From: Diprion similis
Lineage: Eukaryota > Arthropoda > Insecta > Hymenoptera > Diprionidae
Direction of reading: 5' to 3'
NCBI RefSeq assembly: GCF_021155765.1
Contig: NC_060114.1
Location: 12,677,001-12,741,000 of the forward strand
Length of the DNA stretch: 64,000 nucleotides
Numbering within the stretch: position 1 is the first letter of the stretch; every line of letters starts with the position of its first letter. A model generated the notes under the pieces. That model made no database searches, was not told the origin of the DNA, and saw nothing but the letters and a program-made list of their open reading frames with translations. The position numbers were made by a program, and so were the translations under genes. Below, piece after piece: positions 49,541 through 61,900 of the stretch.

Positions 49541-50098
49541 AGAAAAAGTAGTTGATAATATTTAGGAGTTTTTTTTTTTTTTTTTGAAAAAACCGTGCAA
49601 CTGATCCTTTCAAAAATCTTAGGGCATTTTATTGTAAGTTTAAACGAACAGAATTACATTTTTTTTTTTTGGTATCAAAAAAAGGTTATCACAGTAACTA
49701 TAAATTGATTTATTTTTCGCAAAAAATATGCCAAATTGTACCAACGGAGACCCTCGGTAGAAAAAAAAATTCCATTTTATGTGTTATTAGAAGTGTTAGT
49801 TCAAATCATGAGGAAAGTATTAATGCAGACGCATGTCAAAAAAAAAGTCAATCAGATTAGTAGTTTTTAAGTTATCCTGCACGCCAAATCTCGCGCGAAC
49901 GGTTTTGGGCCAAAGAAATCAATTTATAATTACTGCGATAATCTTTTTTTTATGTCAAGAATAAAAATGCATTTGAAAAAAAAAAAAAAAAAATTGACTG
50001 TGTTCGTTCAAACTTACAATAAAATATAGTAAAAATTTGAAAAGGATCAATTGTACGGTTTCTTCATAAAAAAAATCCAAAATATCACCTTCTTTTTA
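49541..50098. mobile_element. Second foldback element (diverged inverted arms)
   Basis: The left arm, about 49541-49720, and the right arm, about 49900-50098, are inverted copies. Matching words are CCGTGCAACTGATCC/GGATCAATTGTACGG, ATTTTATTGTAAGTTT, AACGAACA and TTATC(A/G)CAGTAA(C/T)TATAAATTGATTT. Homopolymer runs of different length sit in the arms. The spacer of about 180 bp has no coding capacity. It is unrelated in sequence to the element at 46.2 kb. Confidence 0.7.
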
Positions 50099-50339
50099 GC
50101 GCGTCACGTCAGGGTCTCCCCCCCCCCTTAAATAGCCACTTGTACAAAAGATTTTGTAAGTGTAATTCGAACGATATTTAAACAAAGAATTTCATGATAA
50201 CTAGAAAAGATAAAATTTTTTCCAGTTTGAGTTCGTTTCCTTCTCTTTCCATTCTTCGACTTGGATGTCAACCCATCGCCCATAGACTTCTGATTATTTA
50301 AATTCAGGCCAGCGTGCGGGGTGTGTAGAACAGGATGGG

Positions 50340-50600
50340 TGGACAAATAACTAATTCAAGGGTCGCCGGGTGCGGAGAGGGTGATTGGCGCGTATAGCTG
50401 GACCTGGACACACCGCGTACGGGTGGCCGTTTAATTGAAACAAATAGAGTGATCGAATTGGGGTGCCGCATGCAGGCGGAGGAGATGCGGCGGCGGTTAT
50501 GCTCGCGGTAGATTTGCGGGGACTTTGAGAGGGCGAAACCCTTTCAAGGGATTATGCGCTCGAGTAATGTATGGCAAACATAAATCACGACGTCCCGCCA
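50340..50600. promoter_or_regulatory. GC-richer candidate regulatory block
   Basis: A complex stretch with GTTTAATTGAAAC, GCGGCGGCGG and a CCCTTTCAAGGG palindrome. Followed at 50656 by a (CT)n repeat and at 50.8 kb by (GA)n runs. Confidence 0.25.
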
Positions 50601-51085
50601 CTGGCTCCTGTATAAGGTAGGTGTACACCACCTATACCGATGTCACTTCCCTCCCCTCTCTCTCTCTCTCTCTTCCTCCCTCTCGGCCCTCGAGATGATC
50701 TGCGGAACCAACTGCACACAGCTCGGTAGACTAATTGGTCGCTTGCCACTAGGTTGTTACTCTAGCGAATACACGAGTGAGACATTTTTAATCAGAGATA
50801 GAGAGAGAGTGAGAGAGAGAGAGAGGGAGGGAGGGAAATGGTTTTTAGTACTTGGAATTAAACTTCTCGGTTTTTTTTTCTTTTTAGAGAGAGAGAGAGA
50901 GGGAAAGAGAGTTGAAACACTCGTGTAAAGTCGTTTGGAGTTAATGTGCCTTTTGAGCTAGTTTCTAAAAAGTATACGAGCATAGGAAATCGTCATCTTT
51001 TGTCGAGACTATACTGAGAGAAGATTCTTTTTGTGTAGACCTGTATTAGAGATCCGGGGGGCTACTTATTTCGAAACGGAATTAA

Positions 51086-51186
51086 TGATTTGAACTCAGT
51101 AGCATTGATTTGAAGTGATTTCTACCTTGTACTGTAGCATCACAGAAACCACAAGATGGGAAATCATTGAAAATCAATGTAAATCA
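51086..51186. repeat. Phased TGATTT / AAATCA cluster
   Basis: TGATTT begins at 51086, 51106 and 51116 (+). AAATCA begins at 51161, 51171 and 51181 (the same word on the - strand). Spacings are exact multiples of 10 bp, and the two groups face each other. A related + strand group sits at 16945, 16955 and 16965. Confidence 0.6.
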
Positions 51187-52486
51187 CTCGATAAACTGGA
51201 TATTATCGAAACTACGTGATAAAATAGAGATCAATTATAGAATTTTAATGAATCGAAACCATTTGGTAACTTTATCGCAAGACTTACAACAATTTACAAC
51301 GTTTGAGTGAATACCTACTTATTATATTGTTCTTTCAGTCTGGTGAATATAACTCTAGATTGAAAGATTTTCAGGTATCTCACTATACAACAACATTTTA
51401 CAATTCATATAAATTTATTCTTATCAATGCCTACATTACACAAAGTGTATAGTTCAAGCATTCAAAATTGTGCTGGGTTCGTTGCTTTTCCAATTACGAT
51501 TCAGCGGTTGTACATCCTACATGTGAGTTTATGAAGTTGGCCTTCGGAGAGACTCTGCGAAACTCGGATGACGGTGAAGGGTCGATACTGGAGGATAGAT
51601 TTACAAGCTTGGATGCTACCGGTGTTGGCAGATAGTTTGTAAACTCGTTACTCGTACCTTGGGTTCGCACGTAAGTTTGTGTAATTGATAGCTTTGTGCA
51701 GGTCTGTTTGTATAGTTTACTTTACACGGAAAATCGGAATGGAAGTGAACGTCAAGGTCCTGGAGGTAGAGCTGCAGGATCAAAGTCTCGCAGTTGAGAA
51801 GAACTGGCAATGAGCAACGTTGCAAGTATATGAATTAATTTCAAATTGCCCTAAACTTCAGCACGTGACTTCAGTTGTGCAATTTGGCCTCCAACTTATT
51901 GTGATAATCTAACCCCTCGACTGTTCGCGATTTTTGAAAAGAAATGGAAAGATATATCGAAGATTGAGAAATAGGATGCGAATGTCGTTGAACACAGAAG
52001 TAGCGGAGGCAAAACTCACGCAGCGTTTCTTGGCTTCCCTTTCGCCTTATTCTCTGCGGCGACGTAAGTTACGAGGCAACAACTTCCTCTACTTAGCCCG
52101 TGCACCCTTCTTTACACAGTGTTACAGTGATATTTCAAAAAACCGGGATTCTAGCCCAACCCGGTCCCCGTTGCACCGACGCTCTTTCTCTCTCGCGGCA
52201 ATAATAAAAACGCATCAGATGCAGAGATAGACTCGATTCGAAGCCGACTTGGCTGGTGTGCAGGTTTGTGTCTACATTGGATTCTTTTTTAAGGGTGGAA
52301 TAACAGCGATTTTATTTATTTATTTTAACTTGATAACGCATAAAGGCGACACGCGTCGTTTGCCACGGAGTTACGGCTCCTCTTTTCGCAGAGTAACGGC
52401 GGGAGGGTTGGGAAAAGAGAATAAGGGATGCCCGTTGAGTTTTCCACTTCTCAAGCAGCACCGGCAGCTCCCTTGTTTGATCTCCC

Positions 52487-52518
<32 letters not shown>

Positions 52519-55500
52519 GTTCTTCTCCGCGAACGTCTGCCTCACTTTAAAACGCGTTACTTTGATTGTAATGCCGCTATTCACCGCGCTATCGTCTCTC
52601 GGTGTTTTCTACTACCCCTCATACCTACAAACGTATACACCTACCTTCCTCGGCTCCCTTATCGCAAATGACTGTTTCCTACGGAGGAAGTCCCGCCATT
52701 TAGGGGTCGTAACTTCGAACGCTTTAGACCGCTTATTATTCCCCATCCCAACACCCGGGATACACGGATACACACCAGCTGTGCAGATGCTGCTGCTGCT
52801 GCTGTACATTGACGGTAAAAATCAAGAACACGACGTCTTCCGGTGCTCAGATTTTTTCACCCTCTTTTCCTCTATACATTCACCTTTATTCATTTTACAA
52901 GAAAAGCTATCTCATTTCAATTTTATTCATACCACGCTCACTTGATATCATCGTTTTATTCATTTTTATATCGATTACTTGTTCCAAAAAAAAAACTCAT
53001 TTCAATTTTTATACTTCCGTGATGAAAAACATCGTACAATTATCTTTCTAATTATACTACAATTTTTTAATATGAAGCTTATAGCCAATTTTTCATCAGT
53101 ATTCACATACGCAGATTTTGCGTCGTATTTGCGCAGTATTATATTATCCATAAACTATAAGGGATGCTCACAGTATATGTTGCGAAAATGTCAGTGACGG
53201 TCAATTTTCTCTCAAACACTGTCCGAGTGAAGGTTTGTAACGTGGAAAGAATGTGAGAAAAAAAGTGACAGCGAAGTATTGGGAAGGGTTGAGAGTCGCT
53301 GCGAGGGTTGCTACCCTTGGGGTGTCGGAGGGGTTATACCCTTGCGCATGTGGCATGTTGGTTCTAATCGTATAAATAACTCACGGTGCGGATAAAGGCG
53401 CGAGTGGGACTCTTCTGCGGTAAGCCGCTGACAGAACGAGCAATGGTCGTACATCTATACAGAGAGAGAAAGAGAAAGGAAATCTGTTTTCATATAATCT
53501 TCTACACGTACAAAATTTCCCACTTCCGGGATTAGGACGGATCACCGTCGTACTTGTGGTGCTTTTTAACCCTGTTTCATCGTCGCGGACTCGATTGCAA
53601 GTGCTTGCTCTTTAGAGGTTTCAATTCCTCCATTTTCTTTTTTTCTTGTATCTCAGATAGCGGAGAGATTTGAAAATCGTAAAGAAGACATCTGACGGAG
53701 GTCTTAAGAATTTATCTCGGCAATATCGACCATTAACATACTTAACAACATCGTTTCTTTCTCGTTATTGATCTTGAACAAATTCAACGAGTCTTTTACC
53801 CTATCATTTATTCGTAAAATATCTGCACCAAGCTTCTATTTAACGAAGTCATCGAACCATCGCAAGGATGCCATTTTCTTAGGGCAAGAGTACCAAGAAC
53901 TTGCATTGATTTGTCTGAGCATTTAGAATCATGAAAGTGGTCTAAAAGAAACGATTTATTGACACAAAGAATAGTTTCGAAAGATATTATTCCTAAACCA
54001 GACCCCATTGCTGGTTCCGGGGCAAGTTCAAAATAATTATCATAGTTGTATCTTTTTGTTGATTACAAGGTCGATGACTACACCCAAAGGTTTGTGCAAA
54101 TCTCGACTTGAAACCGTCCCTCGTAAACTAGAAGCTTCCAGGAAAAGTAGTTTATCTAGTATAAACCCATTTTTGATGTTGATGTACAATTTAGTGGTTC
54201 ACACTGTCAAGTGTCAAACACCTCGTACAGAATAAATATTTTTTTCATCGGTATACCTAGGTCCAGACAGTTGACGGAGAATGACACCTTACCAGTGAGG
54301 AATGAATGGGGTAACAAACACCCAACAGGTTCAACCCCTATAGAATACAAGCCTCGCCTAACTCAACACTGTAGGTATTCTCACACAGTGATCTGTGAAA
54401 CTAAAGAGCAAAGCTTCACTGCTGACAGTGAGAACGATTGTCAATTCGTCAAAACCCATCATCACATCCCCGTGTACGATAAGCTGAGAAGTTTGTCAAT
54501 CGATTTCGATCGTTTATCGAAAGAGAGAGGAAGAGGGAGTATTAGAGATAAAGAAAGAGAGAGTAAGAGTCAAAACGGACCGGGTGGAGAGTTTTTTAGG
54601 CATCAGCATCAGCAGCAACAGCAGCAGCAGCAGCAGTAGCGTCCCTTTGGCGTGGCAGGAACTCGCGCCCCAACGGCACCCCGAAGCTTGGTTTGTGGGG
54701 CGTCGCGCTGGCAATTCCCTTAAATGCCCTGTCGCCCGCAAAAAGCACTCCGTCTAAAAAACCCTCCTCGTCTTCCACCAGTTCGCCGGTCGATGCCACT
54801 CAGGCCTATTGCCTCTGCCCAGCCGAGATTATATTAGCCTTTATGGTTCCAATAAAATGCAACATCGATTTATACGGCTTGTCGAGAAAACGGGTTTCCT
54901 CGCACTATATACCAACCTTCTTCGTACCTCTACCTACGGGTCATTCGCTTGATCAAAGTTCACTTGGACGAACGAACCAGCCGAGGATCGAAATCCATGG
55001 GTTTTCCTCAGAACTGTTGCCGGTACTAGAAGAACTTCTTTTCTCTTCTGCATGACTGACTCACGTACCTATAGAGTGTTGTGTTATACGGTCAGTACTC
55101 GGTTACTTGTCCGAAATTCACTCAGGATGAGCAGAACAGTCGGACCACTACGAGGAGTCCAAATGTTTAACGAACCTTGTCCAGTCTTTGGTACTCCGAT
55201 AAAGTGAAGACCATTTTGATAACATCCGAGAGAACTGATAACGACTCTTCAACGAAATCGAGTTTCCATTTATGAGTCCAGAGTTTTGGAATCCTCAAAA
55301 TTATGTCTGACCGCTTCAATTAATGCCCAATTCTGACCTGTATTCCAAGGTTTTAGTGAAAGAGCCTAACGAGAATCGATTTTGTCCATTTCATCAGTAA
55401 ACTTGCATTTATCACAGCCGATACTGGATATTACGTTGTAAAAATCTGTAGTATCATCCATAGATTATAGGATAAGGTTGACCGGATTTTTTTCATACGA

Positions 55501-56560
55501 CTTATGAAACTGTAGGATAAAACGATCAAATTGGCACGTGAATTGAACAGAGATCACCCTGGTTGGTAACGCACATGCGGCGACCGATAGATTTCCAATA
55601 TTTGAAAATAGGCCGGATATCGCAGTCGCTTCAGGAAATGAATCGTGTTTCTAATTTCCAACTTCATCCCTCGAGTCGCTGCTGCTCTTATCCTATACTA
55701 CAGTACACAGTACCGCGTCAGCTTTCGAAGTGTGATTATCAAGAATTTCTGCGAACTTAATAACGTGATGTAGGGGCATGGAAATTCTAAGGAGACGGTT
55801 AAATTCAACTCATCAAACTCAACATTGATCTTAAGAATGAATAATAACAACAATAATAGTATTAATAATAACTGTGGACAGTCTGGGTTTATTCCACTCT
55901 AAAATGAAAAAGATTTGATATGTCTGGCAAAAAATGAGTCTCAAAAATGATAAAAAAAAAATTGAATCGATTGATTAGAGAAAAAAGGTTTTTCCAGTTA
56001 ATTATTCTGCTGAAAATACATGTAGGTACAGGATGTGCGTAGGTACGTTAAGCCTGAACGGTGCATGTGCAGGATGGGTGGACGTCATGATCCATAGACG
56101 TGATAAACATGCATGACGAATTCATCGAAAAAGCACAACTCGACGGTTTAATCCGGGCGTGGAAATTGAAAAACCTGTGGGGAAATTTAATACAGCCACA
56201 TTACATATGTTCGGCGTAGGATGTATGTGAGGTAGAATACATGGAAGAATCGAGGGAGGAATTTTTCGATGCAAGGAGAAACGAAACGCGTATAATATAT
56301 AATACGTGAATGCACGAGTCCCGTCACTATTGATAGATATTCACCTATACTCGTGTAGTTGTATATTTTTCCCTATACACTCGGGTTCGCGACGTATTAG
56401 GTATGCGAAATGAACGACGGGTCTCCTCCTCCTCCTTCCCCTCCTCCTCATCCTCGTCCTACCACCTATACCCGTGTATCGAAAAAATGTGAATAAGCTT
56501 TCCAATTTCCGATATTTTCCCTGACATTTTTCTATGAGAGGAGATTTAGCTATGTGTTTG
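51187..56560. other. Gene-free interval with coding-like but unsupported frames
   Basis: Holds (GAC)n at 52489-52517, (CTG)n near 52788-52805 and (CAG)n at 54605-54637. Frames of 120-142 codons around 52.3, 54.3 and 54.8 kb owe their length to these repeats or to composition and show no domain. A G+C-moderate block at 54.65-54.90 kb may be a conserved element. Confidence 0.45.
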
Positions 56561-56561
56561 T

Positions 56562-56562
56562 G

Positions 56563-56588
<26 letters not shown>
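56562..56588. repeat. (TA)n microsatellite
   Basis: About 13 TA units. Confidence 0.9.
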
Positions 56589-56594
<6 letters not shown>

Positions 56595-58559
56595 CACACT
56601 TATGTATGTACGTGGGTTGTTGCAGGGAGGGGGTTGGAGTTTCAATGAAACGTGAAACATACAACGAAATCCCATCCGATATAATACTGCCATGGCCGCT
56701 ACCCGACACGTGATTTTACTCAATACACATACGTCACGGATGTTGCGGTATTGGAGGCTTATTCAAAATTCTTTTGCGGTGCAGAATTCCAATCGCTCGC
56801 AATATCCCCGCGCGTTTACAAAATATGTTGTACTTATTTCAGGGCGGCTTACGAACAGAGTAAAATCCATTAAAACGAAGAATCGAGCTAACGTTTCACG
56901 CTTCAATTCTTCTTTTTAGCTTGATAAACAAATCAGTATCAGGCAGTTCTCAATGGAGTTAAAGTTTCTTTTACTTTCAAGAATAAAGCTCATAGTTTAG
57001 TACATTCAATGAGAGTATTCTGAAAGACAGAACCGGCAAAGTCCAAGCTCGAAAGCTTTTTCTTCCAAGGATTATGTCAGATCAACCGCACTCGAGTGTA
57101 ATGATAATAGAAGTTTATACAGAAGATAGGAAGATACGGTTTTCAAAGTCCGGGTGTAGTTTCGCAGCCGTTCGAAGTTACAACTTAAGTTGGTGAAGTT
57201 TCGGTATAAAATTGAAGTAAGTAGGTACGTACTTGCAAAGAATCGAATGGCTCGATAAGACGTTCGTTCGTTCGTTAGAAGGTTCATATTCTGCGAGAAG
57301 GGCTTGGAGGTAATAAAAACCGGTGCAGACTGGGTATCGAACTTTTCAACGAATCTCTGTAAATCCCTGGAATTCAGTCTTCGAGTAAAGGTATAATACG
57401 AAATTGCAAAAAAACTTTGGCAAATAGCCGTGCAACATACATATAATGTCTGGTGTATAATATTGGTGTGTGATGCGGATTAATTTACACTCCGTGAATT
57501 CTCATACGATTAAACACGCTCGTCGCTAAAGCCTGTGGAAAATCCTAGGAGGAACTAAGTTTCGCGGATTTAGCGGTGATGAAACGAGGATATCGCGGCA
57601 TTCGTCTATCTATTATGCGAATGTACGACACACTCGTCTATTATGCATATATCTGTGCTTGTCTAAGCTGCGATGCTTTCTTAACATCAAAGTTAAGAGA
57701 TTCGCCATATTTTACTCGAGATACGCCTCGCGTTGAACCCTGCTGCAATCATGCGTTTGCTTTTATACGGAATGTGGATTATTTACTTCATTATTCGTCT
57801 TGTTTCGAAGGTTTTTATAATTATATTGATATACTTTTGGGACAGGTTCGTGTATGAATATTTTTCGATAAAATTTGAATACGTGTTACGAAAGTTTCGA
57901 TTTTTTTTATCCGTATGCACAGAAGCGATTTATTTCTCTTTCTCGGTATTTTGTAGGAATTTATTGTTTTTACCGAAACGATCAGTAAATATGGAAACTA
58001 TAGAGTGCAGTGTGTTTATTTTTTTAATTACAAAAGCTTTTGTCGTTTGAAACAATCGCGATTCTGTTTTTGATCTTTCTATTTCGATTAGCTTTTTGTT
58101 CAAACTGTTCAATTATTTAAAATTTTAAAATTGATTTTCTTTATGTTTCTATACCTGTAACAGAATTGCTTCAAGAGGTGTGAAATAATTGCATTTACAT
58201 ATTTACAGAATAACACATTGGATTGAAATTTATAGAAAGAGAAAACTGTAATACGATACACTTTTCTAATGAATATTGAAATTTGTGAACATACACGTGG
58301 AGAAAATCAAGCTTTCGATTCGCACCATTTCCTTAGATACTTTATCATTTCTCAATAAGCAGGTACTTTGTAAGAGTAAAAAAAACAAAAATTCTTTAAA
58401 AAAAACAGACAAGTCTATCAGATTTCTAAACCACCGTTGATATACCGACCAGAAAATACAATCAAAAAACCATAAAAAAAAAAAAAAAAACGACATAAGT
58501 ATAAAACAATGGATTTGACGCGGTGAATGAATTTCGAGGCAACTGTAAGACATAAATTA

Positions 58560-58980
58560 GGCGAGCGTGTTTCACCGCTGCACAGAGGCGATGAAATACG
58601 GGATTGCGTCGCCTCGGACGAATTGCGATTTAGGAGTGGTAAATCGTCGAATCGCACAGTAGCTTTTCGCAGTGGAGGCTGGTGGGTAGGTGAACCCTCG
58701 ACTTAGCAATTCAGCCGGCAATCTCGCACGTTTTAGGGCGCCGATGTTTAAGGGTGGTTTTATAGTGTCCGGCGCAGAGGTCAACCTGGCCTAAGATATA
58801 TCAACCCCGCCTCTTCCCGGCTCCTTGATGGATCGAGGCTTTCGGTTATATGGCGGGGGAGGTGGGGAGGTCGGGCGAAGGTTCCGCGCCCCGGAGGCCG
58901 CAGGCCGCAAGCCGCAAGCCGCAACCAACCCGCCACTGCGGCACATACAATATTCAACTTCGATTTCTCATCCCGCGGAC
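58560..58980. promoter_or_regulatory. GC-richer candidate regulatory block
   Basis: A complex block ending in a GCCGCA(A/G) degenerate tandem repeat (58.90-58.92 kb). Sequence either side is A+T-rich. Overlapping frames on both strands are short and without family character. Confidence 0.25.
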
Positions 58981-61900
58981 ACGTTATGCCTACATATTAC
59001 ACGCGATTCATCATATTTCAAGTATCGTCTTTCCGACCCCCGCAGCTTATAGTTTCCATCCACCCTCTACCTTTCCAGCTCTGTCGATTACGTGAATTCC
59101 TCGGCCCTACCCCGTACAGTCAGGTTGATGTACCTCCACGAGAAGCAGGAATTGAATCTCTTTCTTTCCAGAGAATTACTGCATTTGTATTGCATGCTCA
59201 CAGCACACTCTCCGTAACTTCCTGTCCTCGGGGTTCTGAGGGTCGAACTTTTTCGAGATCAATTGAAAAGTTATGCGGAATTGGTTTTCCTGTAGAAAAA
59301 AAAATTTTTGTTTCAGTTCATCAATCATATTTATTTAACCCAATGCAATATTTCTTTCGGTGTATATTCGATTGCGTGTTTGGTAAAGTCAGCATATCCT
59401 TTCTGATTCTATTCTTATAGCACTGCCTACTAAACCGAACACTCTGTCATGTCAGCTTTTCATTTCTTACTCGATAATTACTCAAACGTTTTTAATGCTT
59501 CTCAAATGGCTTTGCTTTCTTCAACCACTATTGCATATCATGACTGACGCGGTATGTTTATGTTTAACGGTAGGTTGTAAATTATTCTCAGTAACAGGTT
59601 AGGCGGTAGAGTATTGCTGAATTCTCTATTACACAGTTATTGTTGCGCCTATTATACATAGGTATAATATAGTAACGACAGCCGCGTCGGCTGCATTGCT
59701 GCTGCTGCTACTGCAACAGAGTTAACGGTGATATGATCGTTACAGTAGTTTAGTGCAAAATAACAAGCCGATCAAGCATTTATCTGCGTAAGTACCTCCG
59801 TACATAAGTCCTCTTTTTTATCTACGTGTAACGATCCACGAGAACTTAAACGTACTTATAAGTATTGCCAGAGAATGTCAATATTTACCTTCGCAAATGC
59901 ACAGACGAATGTCTTTTGCGACATTGTGTTCATCGTCATTTGGAAACTCAAGAGAGTTTCATACTTAACGTCTATTACAGTGGTTTTCAGCATTAGGTAT
60001 AGTTAATTATACTGTGGTTGTTTATCCGAAGGTAAACACCGTGCAAGTATTTTAGTTGAACGTCATTGGTCAAGTGTCAAGTGAATTCTGTCACAGAAGT
60101 TACATATAAATTTTAGAGCCCTTCGATGAATTTTCAATTTTTCTTAAACTTCACTGGATCTCAACGAATTCTTGATGGTTTCAGGTCACTGCCAATTAAC
60201 TATCAGCGATCATAATCTTATTCTGATCGGTTCTCCATGATTTCTTGATGATTTCCTACAACATAGCCTCTCAATAACTTCCAACGATGTTGTTCTATAT
60301 CCCGAACAATTTTTGATAACACCCTCAATAACCTAGGTCGATAAGACAGTACCTTCTCCGCGATAAGCTTGGTCTCAAGTGACTTCGCACACCAAAACAC
60401 ACCATCAATTCGAAGCGTGTACGAGTCGGCAATCTCGGTACTGCACCAGGGAGTGAACCATGGGCATAAGAAGAAGCAGAACAAAAAGAAAAGAAGAAGA
60501 TGAAGAAGGGGGAGGAGAAGGAGGAGGAGGGTGAAGGTGATCGTGTAGGCAGCCGGTCTCGTCAGCGAGGTCGGGAGGTAGGTAGTAGGTATGGGTTTCG
60601 GACCGAAGAGCGGAGTGACTTAACATCTGAATTCAGTCGATACATCACGCCTCTGGAAGCTGGGCTCCGCCTTCGCCGCCCTGTCCTGCACCCTCGCCTG
60701 CACCCTCGCCGCCCCCGCAGCTCTCGCCTCCCTGGCACCCTCACCTCCCTGGCCTGCCTCAACCGCTCCGTATGCTCCGCCCAACTCCTTTGAGCGGGAT
60801 TCACTCATCTCAAGCAGTCGGCATCGGTGAGCCGAGACGGGGACCCGGATTGCTCGCTACTCTGCATTTTTATGCGATTCTTTTACCTCTTCTTATTTTT
60901 TTCTTTTTTTCTTCAAACTACAATTGCATCCGCTGCAGGTAGAGCCAGGGATTGCAGAGGTAAAACACACCGGAATTGTCTGGATTCGCTGTAAGGTTTG
61001 ATCCTCTTGCAGACCATGTGCTACGTACTAAAGACCCATGAAGATTGGGACGAAGAAACAGAAAGGCGGAAATGGCGGACTTTAATGATTGGACATGTAT
61101 AGTTTAATCACACTTGATCATTTATGTACTCGAAATATGGACAGGACAATGAGAAAGAAGAGGAATTAAAGTGCAGAAAACGGTGATGAAGAATATTTGG
61201 AAGAGGATGAGTTGATTACCTCAAACTTTGCAACTCGCTTTTGCACTGTTGTTACCGAAAGGTTTACCTCGATTTCTGCTATTCGTTACAAGTTGTTGAG
61301 TTTTGTTTACTTTCCACCTGGAGAAGTAGATTTTATCGAATCCATTCACTCAGATGTCTTGTAAACTGGTATCATTTCTCTGCAATGATCAATGAAATAA
61401 GATCCTCTGGTTGACAATCGACATGGACGAGAGATACTATCTGATGGACTACTGACTTCATCTAAGGACGAACTACTTCCTTCGTTCCTTTTATGTTATT
61501 TTTTCCATACACTGCAGTACGGTGATCGTACGATGAGACACGCGACTCTCTAATTGTCAACTCGAAAGTTTGCAGTGAGGTAAGAGAAGAAGGAAGAAAA
61601 GGGTGAGAGAGAACTGCTGCTACTGCTGCTGCAAAGCCACGAGCATTGAAGAAGAAGACAATCCTATCTTAAAGGCAAGTGTCTTCCTCAAGATGCGGTA
61701 AACTTTCCAAGTTCTAGGTAGTACCACCTACTTTTCCGCCCGCCAGCTCCTTTTGCTTTCGCAGAGTCCGGGAGAGCCATCAGACAAAAGCGGGAACTTT
61801 TGTAATTAAAGTTGCGCTCGCGGTGAGGCTAACTTGAGGGAAAACTTGTCGAGACCACCGAACCCCACGAGTTCCAAGACTTAGACCTCCCGCACGCACT

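Noticed and set aside
52249..52671. 140-codon frame with a poly-Asp run
   Set aside because: The run is a (GAC)n microsatellite and the flanks read as random sequence with TAT/TTT-rich codons.
54211..54639. 142-codon frame ending in poly-Gln
   Set aside because: The poly-Gln is a (CAG)n repeat directly followed by a stop. The body shows no conserved pattern. A coding CAG tract was considered but no partner exon exists.
58986..59420. 144-codon + strand frame
   Set aside because: Hydrophobic tail and mixed composition without a domain; likely chance.
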